A stretch of 64,000 bases of DNA. It comes from Actinomadura craniellae. Its GTDB lineage: Bacteria; Actinomycetota; Actinomycetes; Streptosporangiales; Streptosporangiaceae. Below, piece by piece: positions 24,650-33,800 of this stretch. Where the stretch lies: assembly GCF_003289645.1 (NCBI RefSeq), contig NZ_QLYX01000018.1:1-64000 (forward strand). The letters run 5' to 3'. The position numbers and the translations under genes were made by a program. The notes under the pieces are model-generated. The model made no database searches and was not told the DNA's origin. It worked only from the letters and a program-made list of their open reading frames with translations. Numbering within the stretch: the stretch's first letter is position 1; every line of letters starts with the position of its first letter.

Positions 24650-25548
24650 GCGCCAAGACCGCCCCCGGGCCCGCGCCTTCGCTGCTCGGTTCCATCTCCC
24701 CCGGCCGCAAGATCAAGGACAAGGTCGTCCAGGGCCTGGTCTACCTGGCCTTCGTGATCGCCATGATCCCGCTGGTGTCGGTGCTGTGGATGGTCATCAC
24801 CCGGGGCGTCGCCCGGCTGGACATGACCTTCTTCACCAAGTCCATGAACGGGGTCGCCGGCCGGGACGCGGGCGGCGGCGCCTACCACGCGATCATCGGC
24901 ACGCTGGAGCAGGTCGCGATCAGCACGGTGATCGCGGTGCCGCTCGCCATCCTCACTGCCATCTACCTGGTCGAGTACGGCCGCGACAAGCGGCTGGCCC
25001 GGGTGATCAGCTTCTTCGTCGACGTCATGACGGGCATCCCGTCCATCGTCGCGGGCCTGTTCATCCTCGCGCTGTGGCTGCTGACCTTCGGCTTCTCCTT
25101 CTCCGGCTTCGCCGGCTCGCTGGCGCTGACGATCCTGATGCTGCCCACGGTGGTGCGGGCCACCGAGGAGATGCTCAAGCTGGTGCCGAACGACCTGCGC
25201 GAGGCGTCGTACGCGCTGGGCGTGCCGCGCTGGCGGACGGTCTGCTTCGTCGTCCTGCCCACCGCGTTCACCGGCATCGTCACCGGCGTCATGCTGGCGG
25301 TGGCCCGGGTGATGGGTGAGACCGCCCCGCTGCTGCTGACGATCTTCGTCACCAAGGCGATCAACAACAACCCGTTCGAGGGCCCGCAGGGCGCGCTGCC
25401 GACGTTCATCTGGGACCAGGCCAGCGACCCCAACACCAACGCCATCGACCGGGCCTGGACCGGGGCGCTGACCCTGATCGCCATCATCATGCTGCTCAAC
25501 CTGGCCGCCCGGATGATCACCCGCCGGCGCAAGATCGCTTCCCGATAG
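24646..25548 (+). CDS. pstA: Phosphate ABC transporter permease PstA
   Basis: PstA pairs with PstC to form the phosphate channel. The 300-residue protein has six helices and an EAA loop ([20 protein letters not shown]) that contacts the PstB ATPase. The GTG start overlaps the pstC stop. The gene ends 13 bases before pstB, with TAGGAG serving as the pstB ribosome site. Confidence 0.95.
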   Translation: MSAKTAPGPAPSLLGSISPGRKIKDKVVQGLVYLAFVIAMIPLVSVLWMVITRGVARLDMTFFTKSMNGVAGRDAGGGAYHAIIGTLEQVAISTVIAVPLAILTAIYLVEYGRDKRLARVISFFVDVMTGIPSIVAGLFILALWLLTFGFSFSGFAGSLALTILMLPTVVRATEEMLKLVPNDLREASYALGVPRWRTVCFVVLPTAFTGIVTGVMLAVARVMGETAPLLLTIFVTKAINNNPFEGPQGALPTFIWDQASDPNTNAIDRAWTGALTLIAIIMLLNLAARMITRRRKIASR

Positions 25549-25561
25549 GAGTATCGAACTC

Positions 25562-26338
25562 ATGGCCAAGCGGATCGAGGTCTCCGGCCTCCACGCCTAC
25601 TACGGGCAGGTCCATGCCATCGAGGACATCTCGATGACGATCGAGCCGCGCTCGGTCACCGCGTTCATCGGCCCGTCGGGCTGCGGCAAGTCGACCTTCC
25701 TGCGCACCCTCAACCGGATGCACGAGGTCATCGACGGCGCCCGGGTCGAGGGCAAGGTGATGCTCGACACCGAGGACCTGTACGGCAGCAGCGTCGACCC
25801 GGTGGCGGTCCGCCGCGTCATCGGCATGGTCTTCCAGCGCCCCAACCCGTTCCCCACCATGTCGATCTACGACAACGTGGCGGCCGGGCTCAAGCTCAAC
25901 GGGGTGCGCGGCAAGGGCAAGCTGGACGAGGTGGTCGAGCGGTCGCTGCGCGGCGCCAACCTCTGGAACGAGGTCAAGGACCGGCTGAGCCGGCCCGGCG
26001 CCGGCCTGTCCGGCGGGCAGCAGCAGCGGCTGTGCATCGCCCGGGCGATCGCGGTGGAGCCGCAGGTGCTGTTGATGGACGAGCCGTGCTCCGCGCTCGA
26101 CCCGATCTCGACGCTGGCCGTCGAGGACCTGGTGGCCGAGCTCAAGAGCCAGTACACGATCGTCATCGTCACCCACAACATGCAGCAGGCCGCCCGGGTG
26201 AGCGACCGCACGGCGTTCTTCAACATCGCCGGGACGGGCAAGCCGGGCAAGCTCATCGAGATGGACGAGACCAGCAAGATCTTCACCAACCCGACCGAGA
26301 AGGCCACCGAGGACTACATCACCGGCCGCTTCGGCTGA
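25562..26338 (+). CDS. pstB: Phosphate ABC transporter ATP-binding protein PstB
   Basis: PstB powers phosphate import. The 258-residue protein has Walker [10 protein letters not shown] (about 37-45), Q-loop [11 protein letters not shown], signature LSGGQQQRL, Walker [13 protein letters not shown] and the switch His in VTHNM. It is the last gene of pstSCAB and is followed by a perfect terminator hairpin at 26361-26392. No phoU lies behind it. The DUF47 protein next to the Pit gene is the only PhoU-like protein here. Confidence 0.96.
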   Translation: MAKRIEVSGLHAYYGQVHAIEDISMTIEPRSVTAFIGPSGCGKSTFLRTLNRMHEVIDGARVEGKVMLDTEDLYGSSVDPVAVRRVIGMVFQRPNPFPTMSIYDNVAAGLKLNGVRGKGKLDEVVERSLRGANLWNEVKDRLSRPGAGLSGGQQQRLCIARAIAVEPQVLLMDEPCSALDPISTLAVEDLVAELKSQYTIVIVTHNMQQAARVSDRTAFFNIAGTGKPGKLIEMDETSKIFTNPTEKATEDYITGRFG

Positions 26339-26360
26339 TCCCCGGTTGCCGCGAAACAAC

Positions 26361-26392
26361 GATGGCCGTCCGGGACACCCCGGACGGCCATC
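26361..26392. terminator. Perfect hairpin terminator between pstB and pit
   Basis: A 14-base perfect stem (GATGGCCGTCCGGG and its complement) with an ACAC loop lies 22 bases after pstB and 31 bases before the pit stop on the other strand. It can serve both convergent operons. Confidence 0.88.
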
Positions 26393-26423
26393 ACATTTCG
26401 GTCAGACCACTACTTGGCGAACG

Positions 26424-27581
26424 TCAGGCGCCGAAGAAGTGCACCACCGCGTACACCACGGCCGCCACCAGACCGGCCATCGGCATGGTGAGCACCCAGG
26501 CCAGCACGATGTTTCCGGCCACTCCCCAGCGCACCGCGGACAGCCGCTGGGTCGCCCCCGCACCCATGATCGCCGAAGTGATCGTGTGCGTGGTGGAGAT
26601 TGGAGCGTGCCATATATAGGCGGCCGAGTAGAGCACGATCGACGCGGTGGACTCGGCCGCGAAGCCCTTGGGCGGGTCGAGTTCGATCACCTTCCGGCCC
26701 AGCGTGCGCATGATGCGCCAGCCGCCGGCGTAGGTGCCCGCCGACAGCACCCCGGCACACGACAGGATCACCCACAGCGGCACGGACTGGCCGTCCGAGT
26801 GCCCGGTGGTGACCAGCGCGAGCACGATGATGCCCATGGTCTTCTGCGCGTCCTGCAGGCCGTGCCCCAGCGCCATCGACGCCGCCGACAGCGACTGCGC
26901 GATCCGGAACCGGCGCCCCACCCGCCGCGGGTTCGACCGGCGGAAGATCCACAGGATCGCGACCATCACCAGGTACGCCAGCAGGAAGCCGACCACCGGC
27001 GACACGATCATCGGGATGGCCACCTTGTCGAGCACCGTCGACCAGCTCACCGACGACGCCGAGGCCAGGCCGGCGCCGACCACGCCGCCGATCAGGGCGT
27101 GCGAGGACGAGGACGGCAGGCCGAAGTACCAGGTGATCAGGTTCCAGGTGATCGCGCCCAGCACCCCCGCGGCCACCACCGTCAGCCCGTGCAGCCCCGC
27201 GGGCGGGGTGATCACCTCGCTGACCGTCTTGGCGACCTGGACGCCCAGCAGCGCGCCCAGCAGGTTCATCAGCGCGGCCATCACCAGCGCCGCCCGCGGA
27301 GTCAGCGCCCGGGTGGAGACCGAGGTGGCGATCGCGTTGGCCGCGTCGTGGAAGCCGTTGGTGTAGTCGAACCCCAGGGCGATCAGCACCACCAGGACGA
27401 GGACCGCCGTCTCCCAGCCGGTCCGCAACCCGACGAGCGACGCCCCGGTGACCGCCAGGACGCCGATCAGCAGCGCCAGCCAGGCCTTGGCCGGAACCCG
27501 CCGGGTGGCCTGCTCGCTCAGTGACGGAGTCCCCTCCCCGCCCGGTTTGGCCAGCACCCTCGCTCCGCCCGGCGTGCTCAT
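26424..27581 (-). CDS. pit: PiT-family inorganic phosphate transporter
   Basis: This is a low-affinity phosphate permease driven by the proton or cation gradient. The 385-residue protein has about ten membrane helices and the duplicated family signature, seen as GFDYTNGFHDAANAIATS near residue 70 and GHGLQDAQKTMG near 240. The N-terminal ~30 residues are hydrophilic. It overlaps its DUF47 partner by 4 bases. Convergent placement with the high-affinity pst operon groups both phosphate uptake routes. Confidence 0.94.
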   Translation of the reverse strand: MSTPGGARVLAKPGGEGTPSLSEQATRRVPAKAWLALLIGVLAVTGASLVGLRTGWETAVLVLVVLIALGFDYTNGFHDAANAIATSVSTRALTPRAALVMAALMNLLGALLGVQVAKTVSEVITPPAGLHGLTVVAAGVLGAITWNLITWYFGLPSSSSHALIGGVVGAGLASASSVSWSTVLDKVAIPMIVSPVVGFLLAYLVMVAILWIFRRSNPRRVGRRFRIAQSLSAASMALGHGLQDAQKTMGIIVLALVTTGHSDGQSVPLWVILSCAGVLSAGTYAGGWRIMRTLGRKVIELDPPKGFAAESTASIVLYSAAYIWHAPISTTHTITSAIMGAGATQRLSAVRWGVAGNIVLAWVLTMPMAGLVAAVVYAVVHFFGA

Positions 27582-28195
27582 GACTCCTTGACCGCGATGG
27601 TCTCGATGGTGTTGGCCACGTGCTCGAAGGCGTCGGCCGCCTCTTCCAGCCGGTCGATGACCTCCTTGAGCTTCATCACCGTCAGCGCCTCGTACTCGCC
27701 GCTGAACAGGTGCGCCAGCAACCTGCGGTACACCCGGTCGGCCTGGTTCTCCAGCCGGTTGATCTCGATCCAGTACTCGTTGAGCTCGCGCATGGACCGC
27801 AGCCGGGGCATGGCCTCGGCGGTCAGCTCGGCGGCGCGTTCGAGCACCTCCACCATCTGGACGACGTCCTTGGGGAACTGCTCGATCTGGTAGAGCACGA
27901 CGAGATCGGCCGCCTCCTCCATGGCGTCCATCACGTCGTCGATCATCCCGGCGAGTCGGTAGATGTCACCGCGGTCGAACGGGGTGATGAACGTCTCGTT
28001 CAGCCGATGCATGATCGCATGGGTGAACTCGTCACCCGCGTGCTCGCAGGCACGCATCTTCTCCGCGATCGCGGGCCGATCGGCGTCATCGCTGATGAGC
28101 TCGACGAGCAGCCTGGCACCGATCACCAGGTTGTTCGCGGAGTCCGCGAACATGTCGTAGAAGCTGTCTTCACGAGGCGTGAGACGCAAGCGCAC
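27578..28195 (-). CDS. DUF47 (PhoU-like) Pit accessory protein
   Basis: The 205-residue all-helical protein has paired metal-binding motifs, for example E-x-x-x-D around AGMIDDVMDAMEEAAD and INRLENQADRVYRRLL, typical of the PhoU/DUF47 family. Such proteins are encoded just upstream of pit genes and adjust their activity. The ATG at 28195 is followed by the pit start through a 4-base overlap, confirming a two-gene operon. The region upstream holds no recognisable PHO box. Confidence 0.92.
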   Translation of the reverse strand: MRLRLTPREDSFYDMFADSANNLVIGARLLVELISDDADRPAIAEKMRACEHAGDEFTHAIMHRLNETFITPFDRGDIYRLAGMIDDVMDAMEEAADLVVLYQIEQFPKDVVQMVEVLERAAELTAEAMPRLRSMRELNEYWIEINRLENQADRVYRRLLAHLFSGEYEALTVMKLKEVIDRLEEAADAFEHVANTIETIAVKES

Positions 28196-28430
28196 GTCGT
28201 ACTCCTGAAATGCCGGAACAATCCGCGTTGGATGTTAGGCGCAACCGGTCGGAAAAAGAACCTTCGCCCCCGCGTCGATCAGCCGCAATCATCCTCTCAC
28301 CTCCATGCTTGCCCCAGCTCAGGGGCAGCACACCGTCATGATTGACGGACGGCCCACCGCCCGGGCGCGGGGCTCCGTATCCTCCGGGCGGGCTGCGTGG
28401 CACCGGTTTCGGGCCTCCCCTCGGTGGAGC

Positions 28431-28453
28431 CATATACCCTTTGGGGGTATATG
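28431..28453 (+). promoter_or_regulatory. CsoR-like copper operator upstream of the copper chaperone gene
   Basis: The palindrome CATATACCC-TTTGG-GGGTATATG lies 37 bases before the chaperone start. It matches the TATACCC...GGGTATA pattern bound by the copper-sensing repressor CsoR. No csoR gene is present in the window, so the regulator must be encoded elsewhere. Confidence 0.75.
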
Positions 28454-28489
28454 GTGGGTCGCAACCGCTTACAGAGGGAAAGACGGGAA

Positions 28490-28693
28490 ATGAGTGAAGT
28501 TCGTTACAGCGTGCCCGGGATCAGCTGCGGGCACTGCGTCTCCGCCATCGGCGGCGAGGTCCGCCAGGTCCCCGGAGTGACCGACGTCACCGTGGACATC
28601 GGCACCAAGCTGGTCACCGTCCAGGGAAACGGGCTCGACGACGCGGCCCTGCGCGCCGCCATCGACGAGGCGGGTTACGAGATCGCCGGCTGA
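28490..28693 (+). CDS. CopZ-like copper chaperone (heavy-metal-associated domain)
   Basis: The 67-residue single HMA domain has the metal motif G-I-S-C-G-H-C near the N-terminus, which binds Cu(I) between two Cys residues and passes it to a P-type ATPase or regulator. The ATG at 28490 follows an AGAGGGAAAG ribosome site. The CsoR-like palindrome sits just upstream. It is unusual in lacking an adjacent copper ATPase. A GC-rich hairpin follows the gene. Confidence 0.92.
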   Translation: MSEVRYSVPGISCGHCVSAIGGEVRQVPGVTDVTVDIGTKLVTVQGNGLDDAALRAAIDEAGYEIAG

Positions 28694-28722
28694 CCCCGGC
28701 GGCACGCTCGGAGGCACGGGAA

Positions 28723-28755
28723 GCGGGGCACGTCCGCGGATGGGACCCGCCCCGC
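28723..28755 (+). terminator. Hairpin after the copper chaperone gene
   Basis: A GC-rich stem pairs GCGGGGC-ACGTCC (28723-28735) with GGGAC-CCGCCCCGC (28742-28755) with one or two bulges. It lies 30 bases after the stop. Confidence 0.55.
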
Positions 28756-28769
28756 CGCCCGGGTGAGCG

Positions 28770-28961
28770 TCATTCTGGTGGCGTCGACTCGCGACGACCG
28801 GTCACGTGATTGACCCCGAGCACCATGTCGATCTCCGCGAGCGTCAACGGCTGGTCGGCCGAGGCCACCGCGCTGAGCATCTCGGAGTAGAGCTCGATCT
28901 CATCCAGCGCGACACGATCGTGGACGCGCAGGTCGAGACTCTGCTGGCGCACCGCGTCCAC
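28770..28961 (-). CDS. Small conserved-looking hypothetical protein
   Basis: This 63-residue soluble protein has a helix (LHDRVALDEIELYSEML type) followed by LTLAEIDMVLGV. I recall similar 60-70-residue proteins in Streptomyces with the same IELYxE and EIDxVLGV pattern, but no function is known. The gene lies alone between the copper chaperone and the large AAA+ gene. Confidence 0.6.
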   Translation of the reverse strand: MDAVRQQSLDLRVHDRVALDEIELYSEMLSAVASADQPLTLAEIDMVLGVNHVTGRRESTPPE

Positions 28962-29105
28962 CTCCGATCGTTCCCCACACTTGCCAAGAGGTTACGCGCC
29001 GCATACCGCGCGGCACATGACCCAAGAGGGCCATTCGATGGCCACCCCTCGGAGGGGTACTTCCCCAGATTTCGGGTCATAGGCGTGCCCTCCGGACGAA
29101 GGGGG

Positions 29106-32100
29106 TCAGCCGTTGCGGTGTAGTCCGCCGAGGATCTGCTCCATAGTGGATTCGGGCAGGTCACGAACGCTGAGCCGGGCCACGGTGGCAGCGCTGACGT
29201 CCGCCCCGGAGAGCCGGGCGGCCTGCCGGGCGACGGTCCCCTCGAAGATCTGGCGCACCGTGCGGGCGTGCGCGAAACCCGGCGAATCGCGCATCCGGCC
29301 GAACCTGGCCAGCAACTCCACCCGCAGCTCCTCCTCCAGCAGGTACAGGTCGCGCTCGGCGTACCGCTGGAACAACTGGACGAGCTGCCGGTCGCCCAAC
29401 CCCGGGAACTCGACGACGGAGCCGAACTCCGCGCAGAAGGCGGGGCTGGCGCCCAGGAAACCGTCCATCTCGGCCGCCGGGCTGGTGCACACCACCATGA
29501 AGCCCTCGCGCCGCTCACCCATCAACCGCAGCAGCTCCGCGACCACCTCCGGCGACCGGTCCAGCCGGTACGCCTCCTGGATCAGCAGCACCCCGCCCAT
29601 GGCCTGATCGACCATGCCGGTGACGCGGTTCTCGGTGTCGAGGGCGTCCCGGCCGGCCAGGTGCACCGGGCGGCAGGCCACCACATGGCCGGAGGTCAGC
29701 AGGCCCAGCGCCGCGTAGATCCCGCCCAGCAGCCCGGCCACCGTGGCCTTGCCGGTCCCGGGCGGGCCAAGGAAGATCAGGTGCCGCCCGGAGCCGGACG
29801 AGACGCCGTGCCGGACCCGCTCGGCGGCCGACCGCGCGTCCTCGACCAGATCCCCGACGGTCCGCTTGACCTCCTCCAGGCCGAGCAGGCCGTCCAGCTG
29901 GCGCAGGTAACCGTCGATGTCGCCGGGCGGGCGCAGCGCGGGCTCGATCGACTCGGCCACGCCGGCGAAGTCCTCGGCCGCCAGCGCCGGCCGGTCGCGG
30001 GAGACACCGGACCGGGAGACATGCCGCTGGACCGCCTGTTCGAGGTAGGTCTCCACCAGGCGGGCGTTGACCAGCCCGCCCGGGCCGCGCAGCCGGTCCA
30101 GATCGGCCTCGGCGGCCTCCAGCGCACCCGAACCGATCGTGACCCGGCGCTCGTCGGCCAGCACGTGCAGCAGGGTCATCCGCCGGTCCAGCCGGGTCAG
30201 GTCGGGCAGCCGGTAGACCCGGAACGACTCCACCAGCCGGGGGTGCTCCTCGGACAGCCGCTTGAACGCGCGGGGCTCGCAGGTCGCGATCATCGCGGTG
30301 AGCACCGCACGAGCCCTGCTCCGGCGGGTGTGCTCGGCCACCGCCGCCGGGTCGGCCGCCCCCAGGACCGCCGCGTCCAGCCCCTCGAACAGGGTGACCG
30401 GGGCGGGCCGCTCCAGCGCCGCCGACAGCCGCGGGTCGTCGCGCACGTCGTCTGCGGTGACGATGCGGATGGACCCGTCGCCCAGCCCGGTGTCGGCCAG
30501 GGTCAGCGCGATCATCCGGGCCAGCCGGCGCTGCCCGGTGTGCGGGCTGCCGACCAGCAGCACGTTCGGGGCGCCGGCCGAGCCGTCCACCCGGGTCGCG
30601 TCCGGGCTCGCCGGCGGCTCCACCGCGGCCGCGCCGGCCAGACCGTCGAGCAGGTCGGCCACATCCTCATCGCCGGAGACGAAACCGATACCGAACCGCT
30701 CGGTGACCTGCCTGGACACCTGCGCGGGCGGCGGCTCGATCTCGTGCACCGGCCGGGCGGGCGCCGGCGTCTCGTCCAGGAAGCCGAAGTCGCCGACCAT
30801 CGTCTCGGACATGATGCGAGTGCCCGGCGGAGGCGCCGCACCGGCGCCCTCCTGCCCGTCGTCCTCGCGCAGCACCGCCGTCCGGGGCGGCACCGGCGGG
30901 CCCGGCGGAACGGGTCCGCGCACGCCCCCGTCGACCCTGGTGCCTTCGAGATCGTTCTGGCCGGGCCGCCCGGCGCCCTGGCCGGCACCGTAGGCAGGAG
31001 ACCCGTGTTCCGCGCCCTGCGCCGGAGCGCCCTGGCCGGCACCGTAGGCGGGAGACCCGTGTTCCGCACCCTGCGAGCTCTCCGCCGGAGCACCCTGACC
31101 GGAGCCGTAGGGAGGAGACCAGTGCTCCGCGCCCTGTGGGCCCTCCTCCCCTGGAACGCCCTGGCCGCCGCCGTAGGGGGGCTGCCAGGACTCCGCGCCC
31201 TGCGGGGCCGCCCCGCGGGCGCCGGGTGGCGCGGCCTGGTCGGCGCCGTGCGGGGGTGACCAGTGCTCGGCGCCGCCGTGGGGGGCCGGCCCGGGGATGC
31301 CGGGCTGCGCGTTCCACTGGGCGTCGCCGGGCTGGTTCGGCCCGGGTCTGGCGGGCCCGCCGACCGGCGGGGCCTGGAAGCCCAGGGCGGTGTAGGGGAC
31401 CGCGTGGTTCTCCTCGGGCTGCTCGTCCTCGGCGTCGGCGGGCTGCACGAACTGCTGGCCACCGCCCGGCGCCGCTTCGCCGCCCGGCGCGGGTGTCTGC
31501 GCGCCGGCCTGGCCACCCGGCCACCCGGCGGCGGGTCCGGGCGGCGCCTCCCCACCCGCCGCCCCGGCCCAGGGCTGACCGGCCCCGGCGCCCGGCATCG
31601 GCGACTGCGCGGCCTGCCACGCCTGGCCCGCCTCGGCACCCGGGGTCCCGGGCCACGCCTGGCCCGCCTCGGCGCCTGGCGCCCCCTGGGCTCCGGGCGT
31701 CTCCGCGCCGGCGGGACTCTGGGCCCCGGGCATCGGGGACTGCGCGGCCTGCCATGCCTCACCCGGTGCCCCCTGGGCTCCGGGCCAGGCTGGACTCGCC
31801 TCCCCCGGGGCTCCGGCGCCCGGCATCGGCGACTGGGCACCGGGCCAGGCCGGCCCGCCCTGGGCCGGTGCGCCGCCCGGGGCTCCGGGCCACGGTTGTC
31901 CCGCCTCGGCGCCCGGCGTTCCGGGCCACGGCTGGCCGCTTCCGGCGCCTGGTGCGGGGGGCTGCGCGCCGGGCCACGCCTGTCCGGCGCCCGGGGCGCC
32001 GGGCCAGCCCGGCTGCTGGGCTGCCGCACCGCCGCCCAGTGCGGGTCCGGCGGCCTGCGGAGCGCGGAAACCCAGCGCGGTGTAGGGGACCGCGTGGTTC

Positions 32101-33749
32101 TCCTCGCCCTGCTCCTGCTCGGCCGCGTCGCCGGCGGGGCCCTGCACGAACGGCCGGTCGGTGCCGGGCGGGTCGGCGGGCGGCGCACCCTGGGCACTCG
32201 CGAAGGGGGCGGGCGGCCCGCCCGCGCCCGGAGCGCCGAACGGGGGCTGCGGGGCGGCCCCCGGAGCGCCCGGCCAGCCGCCGGGGCCCGGTGCGGGGGG
32301 CGTCCCGGGCTGCCCCTGGACGGCCTGCGGGGGCGGGGTGACCGTGCTCGCCGCCGCGGCGGCCTTGGCCCGTTCGGCGCCGACGAGTTCGGCGAGGATC
32401 GCGGTGGGCACTGGGAAGCCGCGCGGCCGGGCGGGCATGCCGCCGGCCAGCCGGCACCAGGCCAGGTCGGCGGTGTAGGCGGCGGCGAGCAGCTTCTCAC
32501 CGGCGTCGCCGAGCCTGCCGCGCAGCAGATCGGGCAGCCGGGCGTCCTCGGGCCAGAGCCGGCGCAGCGGGTGGCCGTGCTGGGTGAGCACGGCCTGCAC
32601 CGTGTAGCGGACCTCGGGGTCGAGCCACGGGATGATCTGCCCCGCCACCTCCTGGCGGACGGTCGCCAGGTCGGCGGCCAGCAGCGACGCCGCGACCAGC
32701 CGGGGCTCGATGTAGGCCGGGTCGGCCGGGTCGCCGGCCGCCTTGCCGATCGCCCGGGCCAGGTCGTAGAAGGCGTGCCGGAGGTTGTCGCCCGGCGAGC
32801 TCTCGTCGCGGAGCGCGGGGGCCAGGTGCGGGGGGCAGCGGGTCAGCCACTGCTGGACCAGCGCCTGGTCGCCGTAGGCCAGCGCCCCGTAGTCGACGGT
32901 GGGGTTGTTCAGGGTGCCGCCGAGGATGGCGAGCAGCCCGTCCGCCCGGGCCTGGAAGCGGGGGTCGTCGCGGAGGATGCCGGCCACCGCCCACATGGTG
33001 CGCAGCAGCACCACGGCGGCGTCCACCCGGTTCGCGCGCAGCCGTTCGGCGTACAGCCCGACCAGCGCCTCCAGCGGGGGTGGCGTCAGCCAGCGCGGGC
33101 CGTCGATCGGGGGCAGTGGCTTGGCCCGGTAGGGGGACCAGATGCCGAGCATCTGCTCGTCCAGCCGGGAGTCGAACACCGGGGCGGCGCCGCACCAGAG
33201 CATGACGCCCCAGGCGACCGCGACGGTGCTCGGGGTGGTGGAGGAGAACAGCGTCCACCAGTGCGGGTAGTCGGTGGCGGGCAGCGCGGCGGCCGACTCG
33301 ACGGTGGCCTTGATGCGGGCGGTCAGGTCGGGCGCGAAGCCGTGCCCGACGAACGGCAGCGCCATCGGGGGCTTGAAGGAGAAGTCGGGGCCGGCGGGCA
33401 CCACGTGCGGTGGCAGGGCGGGCAGCTGGCCGGCCTGCTGGGCGGGGCGGGCCGCCTGCCGGGTGGCGGTGGCCCGGGGGGGCGGGCAGAGGTACCACTG
33501 CCCGTCGGAGCCGTGCCAGCGGTACCAGCGGGCCCACGCCCCGTACAGCCACCACGTGCCGTCGGGCAGGACGAGTACGCGCCCCGCGATCGCGTGCTGG
33601 CGCTGTTGCGGCGGAGCCGCCTGCCACCAGCCTGCCGACACCATCGCCTGTGTGTCGCGCTCCGCCGCCGTGAAGGGATCATCCTGCCCCATGGGCTGGT
33701 TGGGCGGCGGTGCGCCGACATAACCCGGTCCCCACACCACAGGGTTCAT
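29106..33749 (-). CDS. Giant (1547 aa) Trp-rich / WPG-repeat protein with tandem EccA/CbxX-like AAA+ domains
   Basis: The N-terminus has a Trp-rich patch (residues 66-85, six Trp), followed by a helical, globular-looking domain to about 460. A low-complexity Pro/Gly/Gln/Ala region (about 470-960) contains many WPGA units, two copies of ENHAVPYTALGF (near 549 and 779) and AEHWSPPYG-type repeats. The C-terminal ~500 residues hold two AAA+ modules. The first has a P-loop-like GSPHTGQRR (1067) lacking the Walker Lys. The second has GPPGTGKAT (1328) and a Walker B written LLIQEAY (Q1391-E1392) where CbxX/CfxQ and EccA proteins have DE. The C-terminal module resembles EccA of T7SS, but the gene is 16 kb from the T7SS locus. 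Function unknown. Confidence 0.85.
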   Translation of the reverse strand: MNPVVWGPGYVGAPPPNQPMGQDDPFTAAERDTQAMVSAGWWQAAPPQQRQHAIAGRVLVLPDGTWWLYGAWARWYRWHGSDGQWYLCPPPRATATRQAARPAQQAGQLPALPPHVVPAGPDFSFKPPMALPFVGHGFAPDLTARIKATVESAAALPATDYPHWWTLFSSTTPSTVAVAWGVMLWCGAAPVFDSRLDEQMLGIWSPYRAKPLPPIDGPRWLTPPPLEALVGLYAERLRANRVDAAVVLLRTMWAVAGILRDDPRFQARADGLLAILGGTLNNPTVDYGALAYGDQALVQQWLTRCPPHLAPALRDESSPGDNLRHAFYDLARAIGKAAGDPADPAYIEPRLVAASLLAADLATVRQEVAGQIIPWLDPEVRYTVQAVLTQHGHPLRRLWPEDARLPDLLRGRLGDAGEKLLAAAYTADLAWCRLAGGMPARPRGFPVPTAILAELVGAERAKAAAAASTVTPPPQAVQGQPGTPPAPGPGGWPGAPGAAPQPPFGAPGAGGPPAPFASAQGAPPADPPGTDRPFVQGPAGDAAEQEQGEENHAVPYTALGFRAPQAAGPALGGGAAAQQPGWPGAPGAGQAWPGAQPPAPGAGSGQPWPGTPGAEAGQPWPGAPGGAPAQGGPAWPGAQSPMPGAGAPGEASPAWPGAQGAPGEAWQAAQSPMPGAQSPAGAETPGAQGAPGAEAGQAWPGTPGAEAGQAWQAAQSPMPGAGAGQPWAGAAGGEAPPGPAAGWPGGQAGAQTPAPGGEAAPGGGQQFVQPADAEDEQPEENHAVPYTALGFQAPPVGGPARPGPNQPGDAQWNAQPGIPGPAPHGGAEHWSPPHGADQAAPPGARGAAPQGAESWQPPYGGGQGVPGEEGPQGAEHWSPPYGSGQGAPAESSQGAEHGSPAYGAGQGAPAQGAEHGSPAYGAGQGAGRPGQNDLEGTRVDGGVRGPVPPGPPVPPRTAVLREDDGQEGAGAAPPPGTRIMSETMVGDFGFLDETPAPARPVHEIEPPPAQVSRQVTERFGIGFVSGDEDVADLLDGLAGAAAVEPPASPDATRVDGSAGAPNVLLVGSPHTGQRRLARMIALTLADTGLGDGSIRIVTADDVRDDPRLSAALERPAPVTLFEGLDAAVLGAADPAAVAEHTRRSRARAVLTAMIATCEPRAFKRLSEEHPRLVESFRVYRLPDLTRLDRRMTLLHVLADERRVTIGSGALEAAEADLDRLRGPGGLVNARLVETYLEQAVQRHVSRSGVSRDRPALAAEDFAGVAESIEPALRPPGDIDGYLRQLDGLLGLEEVKRTVGDLVEDARSAAERVRHGVSSGSGRHLIFLGPPGTGKATVAGLLGGIYAALGLLTSGHVVACRPVHLAGRDALDTENRVTGMVDQAMGGVLLIQEAYRLDRSPEVVAELLRLMGERREGFMVVCTSPAAEMDGFLGASPAFCAEFGSVVEFPGLGDRQLVQLFQRYAERDLYLLEEELRVELLARFGRMRDSPGFAHARTVRQIFEGTVARQAARLSGADVSAATVARLSVRDLPESTMEQILGGLHRNG
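30960..31260 (-). repeat. Coding tandem repeats in the giant AAA+ gene
   Basis: About five imperfect units of 45-75 bases encode variants of QGAEHxSPxYGxGQGAP. The last units are almost identical at DNA level, indicating recent expansion. They belong to the low-complexity linker before the AAA+ region and are not a CRISPR array, because units vary in length and remain in frame. Confidence 0.75.
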
Positions 33750-33800
33750 CGTAAGTGGATCGGCGACCCCAGCACCGCCCGCAATGGCGATGAATTCCGA

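Noticed and set aside
30960-31260. CRISPR-like repeats
   Set aside because: Units vary in length, stay in frame and encode low-complexity protein; no spacers of constant size and no cas genes.
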